Shown here: piece after piece, positions 24,430 to 33,923 of the stretch
Numbering within the stretch: position 1 is the first letter of the stretch
Layout: each line of letters starts with the position of its first letter
Origin: Lachnospiraceae bacterium Marseille-Q4251
GTDB taxonomy: Bacteria; Bacillota; Clostridia; Lachnospirales; Lachnospiraceae
Length of the DNA: 64,000 bases
Assembly (NCBI GenBank): GCA_018223435.1
Contig: JAGTTO010000001.1
Location: 1,488,001-1,552,000 of the forward strand
Direction: 5' to 3'
Program-made: the position numbers and the translations under genes
Notes under the pieces: generated by a model
Database searches by the model: none
The model's input: the letters and a program-made list of their open reading frames with translations, nothing else
What the model was told of the DNA's origin: nothing

Positions 24430-26988
24430 CTATTTCCTTATAACTTCGATCCCATGAATATGGGAAATCAATCCATGATCATTATACAGCCTGATCCTGT
24501 TCTTTCCTTTTTTCAGTTCGATCATAAATTCTTTTTCTCCGGGAGTCTCCCAGTTAGGGAAGGCCCAGCCGCTGGTGTTGTGGAGGTAGGAATTTATCGG
24601 CTCATTTTCGTTTGCCTGGATGGAAAGATCCTTGTTATCTCCACCGGTATACAGAACACGGAGGACATATCTCCCATCTTCCGGAACCATCACATCGTCA
24701 AATACCAGAGAATTTTCTCCGCTGATACCAACTGCAGTTGGCATACCATTTTCTTCTATGATTTCTCCACCTCCGGAAAGATTCTTTTCTTCCACCATAT
24801 AACAAAGCGGACGGAAAGGATCATTGTCAATCAGCTTCACTTTCCAGATAGCCGGAGCCCTGCCTCCTGCCCTTTTCAACTTCAGCGTAAAGCTGCCTTT
24901 TTTCAGTGACACGATCAGATTTTTGGTCACAAAAGTCCGGATTGCTCTGCTGGCAGGCATATTCACCCTTTCCGTCACTCCGCAGCACTCATATTCCAGC
25001 GTCCATGGTTCTTCTGCCGCATAGAAGAAACGCAGGGAATAATCCTTGTTCACTTTCACGCTGCCCTCAAATTCTGCCGTACCGTTTAATACGAAGCCTT
25101 TCGTTTCACTGTCCCATTCCACCAGCTCGCTCCCCTGAGCCAGTTTCGCATCGACTCCCTGAAGCTCCACATAATTTTCACTCATATATCCGGAACAGAC
25201 CCCTTTAGTCAAAGGCTGCAATTTTCTCGTAATATAAATCCCGGCTCCGCCATTGGCCAGCAGATGAAGCTCCAGAACATCTTTTCCCGTCACTGTCTGT
25301 ACGCGCCTGGAAACCATTTCTCCGCCTGCGCTGTCTTCATAAATCTCTGCTTCATAGGTTCCTTCACCCAGAAAATCAAGGGACAGACACACTTTCTTTT
25401 TCGGAGAAGTGATGACTCCGATCAGGTATTCATCTTCTGTATAACGAAGGATCGCTGCATGATCTCCCGGATAACCAGACAGCACTTTGACTCCTTTATA
25501 ATGATTCTTTGTCCGACGCAGGAACTCTGTTCCTTTCCAGCCTTCCATATAACGAAGCGCTAACGCATAGTTTGTGATTCCGGAATCAAATACCACCGGC
25601 AAAGCCAACTGATGGCCCATCGTCGTATTTCGATTGGAACGGTTAGAAAAGGCCGTCGGCGTATAATCCATGGGGCCTGCCACATTTCTGGTAAAGGGTA
25701 CTGTGCAGTTATGTACGGAGTCTGGAAGATTGCTCCACTGATAATGCTCCATTCCCATAATACCTTCCGCCGTCATAAAGTTCGGCCAGGTACGTCCTTC
25801 TCCCATAGGTTTTACAGAACCATGGAAATTGATCATCAGTTTATTTTTAATCATAAGTTCTGCCATCATCTGATACTGCCACATCGTATGCTGGGAATCA
25901 TTTTCAAAGAAATCAATTTTCAATCCATCCACTCCCCAGCTTGCCCAGAGAGGAATCAGTTTTTCAGCTTTTTCTCTTGTATCCAGGCGCTGCATAGGAG
26001 ACCAGATCCAGATTTGAATATTCTTCTTATGCGCATATTCACAGAGATCCTTCACCCAACTGTCATCCCACCCACAGTCCAGAGTCACGCCTTCAAAACC
26101 ATACGCGGCAGCCATATCCACATAATCTCTGGATTCGAGATAAAGCTGAGCTCCATTCATATCCTCCCACCAGGACCACAGAGCTCTTCCCGGTTTGATC
26201 CAGGAAAGGTCTTCGATTACAGAAGGGGGATTTAGATTATAATTGACTGTCGAATTTACCAGCTCATCCAGACTGTCTGCCAGTACCACATAGCGCCATG
26301 CAGAGTGGAACGGAAGCAGCGTTGTGATCGCTTTTCCTTTTTCCTCCGGAGCAAAACCGATCGTCAGATGTTTTTTCTCATCGCCTACGAGATTGCAGGA
26401 GCAAAAACTTCCGTTTGTATTGATTACATTCGCCTCGTTGATCATCAGCCACATCTGATCCGCTTCTGAATAAAATAATGAAGGCATACCATAGGGCTGA
26501 CCATTGATGCTCTTATCCCATTTTCTGGAAATATACGGTCCTTCATAAGTCGGAACCCAGTCCTGAAGCCAGAAATCTTTGCAGTTTTCCGTTATATAAA
26601 ACTCCGTCTTTTCACGCTTCACCTGAATCTCATTACGGCCCTCACAAGCGATCTCATAGCGAAAAGCTGCCGCCTGGTCAAAGGCCCGGAATCTAACCGT
26701 AAAATCGACTTTCTCCCACTTAAAAGATAGAGTCAGCTCTTCCGCATGATTGTCGTAAATCTCTTTTTTTCCAACAGGTATCGAATATTCTTCTCGGATA
26801 GAATTTCTTTCTTCTTTCTGAAAAACCAACCCTTCTGTAAAATCACCATAATCCGTAGAAAGTCCCAATGCACTTTCCTGAATCAGCATATGGCCTTTTT
26901 TTAACACCTGATAGAACAGTTCTCCTGTCTCTTTCTGCTCTACTGTTATTTCTGTAAGCTCTCCCGGCGATCTTAATGTCCATCTCAT
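24430..26988 (-). CDS. GH97 glycoside hydrolase (retaining type, probable alpha-galactosidase)
   Basis: 852 aa, no signal peptide. The GH97 N-terminal beta-super-sandwich (about 1-250), barrel (about 260-560: WSWWEDMNG, GFEGVTLDCGWDDSW, LWASWGVDGLKIDFF) and beta domain are present, plus an extra ~250-residue C-terminal region that looks like carbohydrate-binding beta-sandwiches (NGKNRIRL-type ends, DGRYVLRVLYTGGDNK). The probable nucleophile D359 lies in KIDFFENDSQ and the acid/base E414 in MGMEHYQW; a nucleophile Asp points to the retaining, alpha-galactosidase-like branch rather than SusB-type enzymes. It ends the operon of a YesMN-controlled ABC importer, so it acts on an imported oligosaccharide. 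Confidence 0.85.
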   Translation of the reverse strand: MRWTLRSPGELTEITVEQKETGELFYQVLKKGHMLIQESALGLSTDYGDFTEGLVFQKEERNSIREEYSIPVGKKEIYDNHAEELTLSFKWEKVDFTVRFRAFDQAAAFRYEIACEGRNEIQVKREKTEFYITENCKDFWLQDWVPTYEGPYISRKWDKSINGQPYGMPSLFYSEADQMWLMINEANVINTNGSFCSCNLVGDEKKHLTIGFAPEEKGKAITTLLPFHSAWRYVVLADSLDELVNSTVNYNLNPPSVIEDLSWIKPGRALWSWWEDMNGAQLYLESRDYVDMAAAYGFEGVTLDCGWDDSWVKDLCEYAHKKNIQIWIWSPMQRLDTREKAEKLIPLWASWGVDGLKIDFFENDSQHTMWQYQMMAELMIKNKLMINFHGSVKPMGEGRTWPNFMTAEGIMGMEHYQWSNLPDSVHNCTVPFTRNVAGPMDYTPTAFSNRSNRNTTMGHQLALPVVFDSGITNYALALRYMEGWKGTEFLRRTKNHYKGVKVLSGYPGDHAAILRYTEDEYLIGVITSPKKKVCLSLDFLGEGTYEAEIYEDSAGGEMVSRRVQTVTGKDVLELHLLANGGAGIYITRKLQPLTKGVCSGYMSENYVELQGVDAKLAQGSELVEWDSETKGFVLNGTAEFEGSVKVNKDYSLRFFYAAEEPWTLEYECCGVTERVNMPASRAIRTFVTKNLIVSLKKGSFTLKLKRAGGRAPAIWKVKLIDNDPFRPLCYMVEEKNLSGGGEIIEENGMPTAVGISGENSLVFDDVMVPEDGRYVLRVLYTGGDNKDLSIQANENEPINSYLHNTSGWAFPNWETPGEKEFMIELKKGKNRIRLYNDHGLISHIHGIEVIRK

Positions 26989-27006
26989 ATTATTCCCTCC
27001 TCGTAT

Positions 27007-27891
27007 TTATCCTTTCACGCTTCCCATTACAATTCCAGATGTAAAATATTTCTGTAAAAACGGATAAATCATCAGCACGGGTACAGCGGCCAGAAAGATC
27101 TGCGCCGCTTTACCTGTACGGTCTGAGATCATGCCGATCTGACGAATATCTCTTAAAGACTCCAGCGCCATCAAATTGGCTGACACTACCTGGGTATGGA
27201 GATAGGTCTGAAGCGGATACTGATCCGGATTGTTCAGATAAATCAGCCCGTCAAACCAGGCATTCCAATGATTGACAATCACAAAAAGCGTCACTGTAGC
27301 CAGTACCGGTTTGGAAATCGGAAGAATAATCTTCCAGAGTACTTTCCAGTTTGTCGCTCCGTCCACATAAGCCGCTTCCTCCAGTTCCTTCGGAAGAGAA
27401 CGGAAAAAATTCATCAAAAGAATGACATTAAATACATTTACACAGTTTGGAACTACCAGAGCCCAAATACTATTGATCAACTTCGTTTCCCTGACCACCA
27501 TATAGCTGGGGATCAGGCCGCCTCCGATCAGCATGGGAATCACAAAAATCCAGATATAAACTTTTCTTGCCGGGAACTCCCTGTCCAGTCTGGAGAGCGG
27601 AAATGCTGCCAGCACGCATACCAACATACTCATAGGAACCGCCAGCAGTACTCGTTCCACAGATACTAAAAGCGACTTCCAGTATTCTGCCTTATCTGCC
27701 ATATACTTATAAGAATCCAGTGTAAAATCCACCGGCCATAAGCCTACCTCTCCTGCCGCCACCGCTGCACTGGAGCTGAAGGAAATCGCCAGCTGGTTCA
27801 CGATTGGCAGGAGGCAGCTAACAGCCAGAAACGCCAGAAAGAGATAATTAAATACCGTAAACACTTTCATTCCGGTTGATTTTTTTCTCAT
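27007..27891 (-). CDS. ABC sugar permease, LplC/YtcP type
   Basis: 294 aa with six membrane helices. It has the EAA-loop signature EEAAYVDGATNWKVLWKIIL (about 178-197) and the usual C-terminus FLQKYFTSGIVMGSVKG. With the LplB-type permease 12 bp upstream it forms the membrane channel for the adjacent binding protein. No ATPase gene is in the cluster; a shared MsmK-type ATPase encoded elsewhere is normal for this family. Confidence 0.92.
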   Translation of the reverse strand: MRKKSTGMKVFTVFNYLFLAFLAVSCLLPIVNQLAISFSSSAAVAAGEVGLWPVDFTLDSYKYMADKAEYWKSLLVSVERVLLAVPMSMLVCVLAAFPLSRLDREFPARKVYIWIFVIPMLIGGGLIPSYMVVRETKLINSIWALVVPNCVNVFNVILLMNFFRSLPKELEEAAYVDGATNWKVLWKIILPISKPVLATVTLFVIVNHWNAWFDGLIYLNNPDQYPLQTYLHTQVVSANLMALESLRDIRQIGMISDRTGKAAQIFLAAVPVLMIYPFLQKYFTSGIVMGSVKG

Positions 27892-27903
27892 ACAGCCACC
27901 TCC

Positions 27904-28815
27904 TTAAAATACACGGTAATCCGTATAACGATATGCGAGCGCATAAGAAATTCCCAGCATACCAAACGAAATCACCGATTTAAATAAGCCAATCGCAGTT
28001 GCCACTCCGTACTGGGCATCCAACATACCAATTCGATAGACCAATGTATCCAGAATATCACCCGTACTGTATACCTGAGGACTATACATATTAAAGATCT
28101 GATCAAAACCGGCATTAAAAATATTTCCCATAGCCAGAATGGACATCAGCACGATAATCGGCAGGATTCCCGGCAGGGTCACATGCAGAGTCTGTTTCCA
28201 ACGGTTTGCTCCATCCATAACAGCCGCCTCATAAAGTGAGGGATCAATACCGGTCAGAGCTGCCAGATATACAATCGTTCCATATCCAAACTCTTTCCAG
28301 GTATCCGTAAGAACCATAGTATACGGAAACCATTTCGGATCTCCCAGGAAAAAGATCGGTTTCAGTCCAAGCGCTGTGAAAGCTCTGCCGATCACACCAT
28401 CCGACGGAGAAAGAACATCCACAAAAACACCTGCCAGGATAACCCAGCTTAAAAAGTGTGGAAAATAGATCATCGTCTGAATCGTCCGCTTAAATTTCAT
28501 TCTCGTAATTTCATTCAAAAGAAGGGCCACAATGACCGGGATCACGATTCCCATAATAATCTTTAAAATTGCAATATAGAACGTATTCCAGATGATCTGG
28601 TAAATATCCGGAAGATCAAACACATATCGGAAGTTTTTAAGTCCCACCCATTTAGAACCCAAAAAACCTTTGCTCGGATTAAATTTCTGAAAAGCCATAA
28701 CATTTCCTACCAGAGGAATGTAGCTGTAGATCAGAAGCAAAAGAAGCGCCGGAAGAAGCATTAGATGAAGTGACCAATTTTTAAATCTTTTCTTTTGTTT
28801 TTTCTTTTTTCCCAT
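27904..28815 (-). CDS. ABC sugar permease, LplB type
   Basis: 303 aa with six helices; a basic N-terminus (MGKKKKQKKRF) is followed by LHLMLLPALLLLLIYSYIPL. The EAA loop is YEAAVMDGANRWKQTLHVTL (about 216-235). It pairs with the LplC-type permease just downstream. It is separated from its binding protein gene by 240 bp holding a stem-loop and a palindromic repeat element. Confidence 0.92.
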   Translation of the reverse strand: MGKKKKQKKRFKNWSLHLMLLPALLLLLIYSYIPLVGNVMAFQKFNPSKGFLGSKWVGLKNFRYVFDLPDIYQIIWNTFYIAILKIIMGIVIPVIVALLLNEITRMKFKRTIQTMIYFPHFLSWVILAGVFVDVLSPSDGVIGRAFTALGLKPIFFLGDPKWFPYTMVLTDTWKEFGYGTIVYLAALTGIDPSLYEAAVMDGANRWKQTLHVTLPGILPIIVLMSILAMGNIFNAGFDQIFNMYSPQVYSTGDILDTLVYRIGMLDAQYGVATAIGLFKSVISFGMLGISYALAYRYTDYRVF

Positions 28816-28848
28816 ATACTCACCCCTAAACGATCATTTTTCGGCCTG

Positions 28849-29007
28849 GTACAGTGAATATTAAGCAACCGCCATATTGACTTGTCTGATTTTTCATCTG
28901 CTGCGTTGTCGTCAATCGACGTAGCCACCGCTACGCCTCATTCCTCCGCCTTGCATATGGAGAAATCATCCTGCGTCAATATAGCAGATACTTAATTTTC
29001 ACTGTAC
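28849..29007. repeat. 159-bp palindromic intergenic element
   Basis: The ends are inverted copies: GTACAGTGAATATTAAG at 28849 and its near-complement ending 29007, followed inward by CATATTGAC/GTCAATATAG. The centre has GTAGC-CACC-GCTAC. The inner text, gctgcgttgtcgtcaatcga and cctccgccttgca, resembles dispersed repeats I have seen in Lachnospiraceae genomes. It sits between two genes of one operon without breaking either, as non-autonomous MITE- or REP-like elements do. Confidence 0.7.
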
Positions 29008-29014
29008 TAGTTAA

Positions 29015-29045
29015 AGTACGGGGGAGAAAATTTCTCCCCCGTACT
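29015..29045 (-). terminator. Strong stem-loop after the binding-protein gene
   Basis: AGTACGGGGGAGAAA pairs with its exact complement (GC-rich, nearly no loop), 12 nt after the stop. The T run is weak, so it probably stabilises the binding-protein mRNA or causes partial termination before the permease genes. Confidence 0.7.
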
Positions 29046-29057
29046 GTCAAAACATGT

Positions 29058-30695
29058 TTACTGCTCTGCGTGCCAGGTATTCACTTCTTCTGTGATCTCC
29101 TCGCCGCCCAGCTTGTTCCAGTTTTCTACAAACTCATCAAATTTATCCATATTTCCTTCCAGAATGATACTTGTATAATCCTGAACCTGCTGTTTCTTCA
29201 AAGTCGGAAGCTTCTCTGTCATGGTTTCCGTGGGGGCCGCATAATAAGCGTCGTTTACCACATTATTGCCGGTCCAGTAGTTATCATAGATCACATTCAG
29301 AGAACCATTAGGGCCAAACATTTTCAGCTGATGCCAGTTATTGTCCTTGTGATCGCCATTCACGCTCTTCTCAGCCATTTCATAGTAACCTTTTTCCTCA
29401 TCGTTCAGAGTATCTACATCTGCTTCTCCGTTCATGACAGCAGTTACTTTCTGTGCTGCAGTAAAGTTTTTCATCGGAGGCTCAATGGAAACTGCCGGGT
29501 ACTGATAAGGTCCGTATCCATCCGGAGTAATGTTGTATACTTCCGGCTCAGCAGTTTCGCCATAACTCTTCTCCAGCTGGAGATTCAGCATACGAACAAC
29601 TGCTTCCGGATGCTCACATTTGGCACTGATTACAAAGAAATCTGTGGTGCTGGCAGAAAGCTGTGACTTTCCGGGAGTCGTTCCGTCCAGAGAAGGAATG
29701 GCAACGGGAACCCATTCAAAATCCGGATTCTTTACTTTCACATCATTGATCCAGGCCATGTTCCAAAAATCGCCAAACATCATACCGAAACGGCCTGCGC
29801 CTACGTCTTCGTTTACCTTATTTGCATCTTTTACGCCAAACTCAGGGTCAATCTGTCCTGCCGCATACATTTCATGAAGAGCTTCCAGAGCCGTTTTTAC
29901 TTCCGGCTGAATGCCGCCCCATACAATCCCATCCCCGGTATCTACCCAGATACTTGGATATGCATCATACGCATCAAAGAAACCTGTAAGATCCGCGTAT
30001 CCGCTTCCATAAAGATCTTTATAGATTGCCAGACCGTAAGTATCATCTTTTCCATTTCCATCCGGATCCTGTGTTGTAAAAGCTTCCGCAAGATTTCTCA
30101 TATCTTCCACCGTCTTTGGCAGCTCAAGTCCCAGATTTTCCAACCAGTCGGTTCGAATCCAGAGAACTTTAGCTGTCAGAAGCGGAGAACCAACCTTCGG
30201 AATCGCATACAGTTTTCCATCAAAGGTCGCTGCCTGCAATCCAAGGCCGCCATCAGAATTCAGAACTTCCTCTGTATAAGGCGCCAGGTTTTCTTTCATT
30301 ACATCCGTGATATCCATAATCTGTCCGTTATCGTACATCATCTTCAGCTGAGATGCGCTGACCTGCATAACATCCGGAATATCATCTGATGTAATAGCAA
30401 TATTGACTTTTTGAGGATACTGTTCTGAATTTGTTGACCAGAGCCAGTTCAATTTGATATTCAGGGTCTCCTCCAGATAACGACTCCATACGTTATCCTC
30501 CAGGGAATCTCCTTCCGGAAAGTCCAGTCCAGATGCGCCAAGATTCTTCACTGAGCTGATCTCAACGGTTTCATCATACTTTGCGAAGGCATTTTCCGAA
30601 GCATCCGTATTTTCGTCCGCTCTGCTGGTTGCTGCCGGAACCACTGCCATTGCAAGTGCTGTTGCCCATGCGATCATTTTCTTTGTCCGTTTCAT
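29058..30695 (-). CDS. Extracellular sugar-binding protein of the GH97 cluster
   Basis: 545 aa from ATG 30695, preceded by AGGAGG (30702-30708); the longer frame upstream is spurious. The N-terminus MKRTKKMIAWATALAMAVVP then AATSRADENT is a Sec signal peptide ending in a signal peptidase I-type site. There is no lipobox cysteine, unusual for a Gram-positive binding protein. The mature part has the extracellular-solute-binding fold (LNIKLNWLWSTNSEQYPQKV, DIPDVMQVSASQLK, RFGMMFGDFWNMAWI), typical of LplA/LipO proteins for oligosaccharides. Ligand unknown, presumably an alpha-galactoside-type glycan. Confidence 0.88.
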   Translation of the reverse strand: MKRTKKMIAWATALAMAVVPAATSRADENTDASENAFAKYDETVEISSVKNLGASGLDFPEGDSLEDNVWSRYLEETLNIKLNWLWSTNSEQYPQKVNIAITSDDIPDVMQVSASQLKMMYDNGQIMDITDVMKENLAPYTEEVLNSDGGLGLQAATFDGKLYAIPKVGSPLLTAKVLWIRTDWLENLGLELPKTVEDMRNLAEAFTTQDPDGNGKDDTYGLAIYKDLYGSGYADLTGFFDAYDAYPSIWVDTGDGIVWGGIQPEVKTALEALHEMYAAGQIDPEFGVKDANKVNEDVGAGRFGMMFGDFWNMAWINDVKVKNPDFEWVPVAIPSLDGTTPGKSQLSASTTDFFVISAKCEHPEAVVRMLNLQLEKSYGETAEPEVYNITPDGYGPYQYPAVSIEPPMKNFTAAQKVTAVMNGEADVDTLNDEEKGYYEMAEKSVNGDHKDNNWHQLKMFGPNGSLNVIYDNYWTGNNVVNDAYYAAPTETMTEKLPTLKKQQVQDYTSIILEGNMDKFDEFVENWNKLGGEEITEEVNTWHAEQ

Positions 30696-30744
30696 TCGAT
30701 TTCCTCCTTTTTCTCGCTTGCTCTTGTTTATTATGTATGTAAAC

Positions 30745-30773
30745 ATTATATTTTTCATTTCCATTTTTGTATA
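30745..30773 (-). promoter_or_regulatory. Binding-protein promoter with weak -35 box
   Basis: Minus strand TATACA, 17 nt, TATAAT. The poor -35 box suits activation by the YesN-type regulator encoded just upstream. Confidence 0.55.
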
Positions 30774-30800
30774 TATATCATTCTTGATCTTTCTTGTCTG

Positions 30801-30854
30801 TTTTTTACTTGTTTTATTTTTCCAATTTATCTTCTTATTTTCTTTTTTACTTGT
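30801..30854. promoter_or_regulatory. Direct repeats upstream of the promoter, candidate YesN-type sites
   Basis: TTTTTTACTTGT occurs exactly twice, at 30801-30812 and 30843-30854, 42 bp (about four helical turns) apart. They lie just upstream of the activator-dependent promoter at 30745-30773. Confidence 0.45.
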
Positions 30855-30865
30855 ACATTTCATAC

Positions 30866-30908
30866 AAAAAAGCACGCAGAACAGCTTTTAAAAGCATCTC
30901 CTGCGTGC
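30866..30908 (-). terminator. Intrinsic terminator after the YesN-type regulator
   Basis: Minus strand GCACGCAG, 21 nt, CTGCGTGC, then six T. It isolates the two-component genes from the binding-protein operon. Confidence 0.85.
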
Positions 30909-30917
30909 CTATATGTA

Positions 30918-32162
30918 TTACTTTAAAATTCCCTCTCCATCTCTGTACTCTCTTGGCGTTATATTCATCATTTTTTTGAACACCTTTGAGAAATTTGCCG
31001 CTGTCTCATATCCAACCATCGGAGCGATTTCACTGATTTTTAGCGACGTATTTTTCAAAAGTTCGCATGCTTTCTTTACTCGAAGCTCCAGAATTGCTTC
31101 TGTCAGGTTTTTACCCGTCAAAGATTTAAATCTCCTTGAAAGATATGATGGATTCAAATGCAGTTTATCTGAAAGCGTGCATAGGGAAAGATCTCCGTCA
31201 ATATTTTCCCACATGTAATTCATCAGGCGATTGACAAAAGATTTTTCTGATTCTTCCGCATCTTCAAAATATTCCACGCCTGCCATCACAAGCTGCTTAT
31301 CCGGATTCAAACGGTTTGTAGCAATCTGCCTGAGCCTCTCTAGTTCTTCGGCCACCTGTGACCACTCTATTTCTTTTTCCTGAAATACAAAAGAAAAAGC
31401 AATTCCAAAACGATAACGTAGCACATGACAGAAACCTTCCGCCATACCTTTAACAACGGCCGCTGCATACGGAAGATCTTCTTTTTCTTCCTGTTGTAAA
31501 ACCCAGATAATTACCTTTTTATCCAGCCATGCCATTTCACTTCGGACTGCATAAGCGATTTTTTCCTTTAATACCTCATCTACAGCCAACCCTACTGCCT
31601 CTTCCATTTTCTCAGAACTTCTTCCCGCTAACAGGAAAACCGGCTTTTTCAAATCTATGGAAAAGTTTTCTTCTTTTTCCTGATCAAAGCGAAACAGGTT
31701 TTGTATCTGCTTTCTCCGTATCATTGCCTTATAAACCCGGTTTTCTTCCTGTACCCGAATCAGATCCGCCTGTTTTCTGGCATCTTCCTCCAATCTCCGG
31801 ATACATTCCCCGATTGCTGCGAGAAGTACTTCATCTCCCTCGCTCTTTAAAATATAATGTGTCACTCTCTGCCGGATCGCCTGCTGTGCATATTGAAAAT
31901 CATCATAACCTGTCTGGAAGATCACATGACAGAGCGGCCATTTTTCCCGTATTTTCTGCGCCAGCCCGATTCCTGAGATTCCCGGCATACAAATATCTGA
32001 TACCACGATGTCAAATTGTTGTTCGTTCAAAAGCTCCAGTGCTTCTGACCCGGAATAAGCCTTGTACACATCCAGTTCATATTGCGGAGCTTCTGCCAGC
32101 ATTCCAGCCAGACTGTCTGTTATCAGCTCCTCATCATCTACTAGCAGTATCCGATATAACAT
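30918..32162 (-). CDS. AraC-type response regulator (YesN family)
   Basis: 414 aa. The receiver domain (1-120) has DDEEL, phospho-acceptor D55 in IVVSDICMPG, and K105. A ~170-residue linker follows, then a C-terminal AraC/XylS pair of helix-turn-helix motifs (about 310-410: LCTLSDKLHLNPSYLSRRFK, ISEIAPMVGYETAANFSKVF). Phosphorylated by the overlapping YesM-type kinase, it should activate the neighbouring GH97 transport operon. Confidence 0.92.
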   Translation of the reverse strand: MLYRILLVDDEELITDSLAGMLAEAPQYELDVYKAYSGSEALELLNEQQFDIVVSDICMPGISGIGLAQKIREKWPLCHVIFQTGYDDFQYAQQAIRQRVTHYILKSEGDEVLLAAIGECIRRLEEDARKQADLIRVQEENRVYKAMIRRKQIQNLFRFDQEKEENFSIDLKKPVFLLAGRSSEKMEEAVGLAVDEVLKEKIAYAVRSEMAWLDKKVIIWVLQQEEKEDLPYAAAVVKGMAEGFCHVLRYRFGIAFSFVFQEKEIEWSQVAEELERLRQIATNRLNPDKQLVMAGVEYFEDAEESEKSFVNRLMNYMWENIDGDLSLCTLSDKLHLNPSYLSRRFKSLTGKNLTEAILELRVKKACELLKNTSLKISEIAPMVGYETAANFSKVFKKMMNITPREYRDGEGILK

Positions 32163-33915
32163 CCTCTTTTTCCTCTTCCTTTTTTTCTGCCGGAAGAACC
32201 AAGCTACAGCAAGTTCCCCCGTTCATTCCCCGTTCAATCAAAATTCCACATGTTTCTCCAAAGCGTATTTTCAGTCTCTGATTGATATTGCAAAGCCCAT
32301 TTTCAACAGAGTCCGCCGTCTTTTCAAAGTTCTTTCGGACCTGTTCCATTTCTTCCAGAGTCATTCCACTTCCATTATCTTCTACATGAATAAACAGAAG
32401 TTTTTCTTTCTCTTCATACCAGACCTTCAAAAGACCATTCCGCTCTATATTATTTAATCCATGTTCAAAAGCATTTTCCAGAATCGGCTGCAGAATCAAT
32501 CGTGGAACCTGTATGTCATTGAATTTTTCCGGTAATTCATTAACTACGACCTTTAATCTTCTCCGAAAACGTATAGCCTGGATCATCCCATAACGCCGGG
32601 CATGCTCCACTTCCATTTTAAGAGAAACCTCTTTCTGTGAATTCTTGGTGATATACCGATAATACTCTGAAAGATAAGACGAAAATTCCACGATGCTCTC
32701 GTAATCTTCATCCTTTCCCATTCGATACAGGGTAAAAAAACTGTTATACAGAAAATGCGGGTTGATCTGCGACTGGAGATGTTTCAGTTCCGCCTGCTGC
32801 ATCAGAAGCTTCTGCCTGTAGTTGATTTCCATCTGGTTTTGAAGGGATTCTGCCATCTGGTTAAAGGCTACATATACATAACCAAACTCATCTTTCCTCT
32901 TTTCTCTGATCCGAACACTCAGATTTCCTTTTTCCATCTCGCCAATATGTTCCACCAGAGTTCGAATGGGACGATTTAGTACATAATGCGTATAGTAAAT
33001 AAAGACAGCCATCATCAAAAGCATGACAGTCATACACATAGAAAAAATATTTTGATAGATCTTCAGATCCCTGTAAACAATTTTATTTGATATGTAAGCA
33101 AAAAGATCCATATTCAGAAAATCCGAATGAACTTTTAAAACCGTATATTTTTTTCCATCCTCCGGATTTTTCACCTGGGCGATTCCCTGTTCCAGATCTT
33201 CACCGGTGCTGTCTAAAGAAATCTCTTTTCCCGTATCAAAAGAAAAAGCGCCTTCGCTGTCTGTCAGGCAGATACCGCTGTCTGCCTCTTCACTTAAAGA
33301 ACCAAGTTCTTTTTTCAGCTCACTGTCCGAGAGTTTAATCAGCAGCGTATACTGAGGTCTCACATGCGTCGTCACGACATTATAAGGATACGAACTTCCC
33401 AGATACAGGCTTCCCTCATAAAAGAACAGCTGAGACTGTGTTGCTCTCTCCTGCTGTTCCTTCAGTTCCTCCAGACGTTCTCCGACAAATTCTACTCCAT
33501 GAACAGAAGATATCCTTCGTGAAAGCTCAGGTATATATACAAAAACTTCTGATATATAAGTAGAGCTTTCATGAAGAATCTTCATACGTCTCTGAATTTC
33601 CAGAAGTTTCTTTATTTTCTCACTTTTTTTCATAATGGAATAGGTATTGATCGTATAGTACAGAGTGTCTTCATTCACACATTCATACTCGAGTCGCTGG
33701 ATTCTCCCGATTTCCTCTTCCATTGTGTCTGTCAGATAGGTAGCTTTGGAATAAAGGGAACGTGAAATTTCACTGGTCAGCATATCATATCCGGCATGAT
33801 AGATTCTGTAATACAGCAGATATACAAATATAAGCAGCACCAGAAATATTTTTAAAACCCGATATGAAAACGTATTTTTCATCTTTAAGTCCAGTGTCAT
33901 CTTCCACGCCCCCAT
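32134..33915 (-). CDS. Sensor histidine kinase (YesM/LytS-like, HisKA_7TM-free, HAMP)
   Basis: Up to 593 aa; an internal ATG at 33900 is an alternative start. Helix 1 (about 18-38), a ~230-residue extracellular sensor (dCache-like), helix 2 (about 285-305), then HAMP (about 310-360). The His_kinase domain has QINPHFLYNSFFTLYRM (phospho-acceptor His) and the ATPase has PILENAFEHGLNN and VEDNGSGMTLEEM. The end overlaps the regulator start by 29 bp. It senses an outside sugar or the binding protein and passes phosphate to the YesN-type partner. Confidence 0.92.
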   Translation of the reverse strand: MGAWKMTLDLKMKNTFSYRVLKIFLVLLIFVYLLYYRIYHAGYDMLTSEISRSLYSKATYLTDTMEEEIGRIQRLEYECVNEDTLYYTINTYSIMKKSEKIKKLLEIQRRMKILHESSTYISEVFVYIPELSRRISSVHGVEFVGERLEELKEQQERATQSQLFFYEGSLYLGSSYPYNVVTTHVRPQYTLLIKLSDSELKKELGSLSEEADSGICLTDSEGAFSFDTGKEISLDSTGEDLEQGIAQVKNPEDGKKYTVLKVHSDFLNMDLFAYISNKIVYRDLKIYQNIFSMCMTVMLLMMAVFIYYTHYVLNRPIRTLVEHIGEMEKGNLSVRIREKRKDEFGYVYVAFNQMAESLQNQMEINYRQKLLMQQAELKHLQSQINPHFLYNSFFTLYRMGKDEDYESIVEFSSYLSEYYRYITKNSQKEVSLKMEVEHARRYGMIQAIRFRRRLKVVVNELPEKFNDIQVPRLILQPILENAFEHGLNNIERNGLLKVWYEEKEKLLFIHVEDNGSGMTLEEMEQVRKNFEKTADSVENGLCNINQRLKIRFGETCGILIERGMNGGTCCSLVLPAEKKEEEKEDVISDTASR

Positions 33916-33923
33916 TTTATTTT

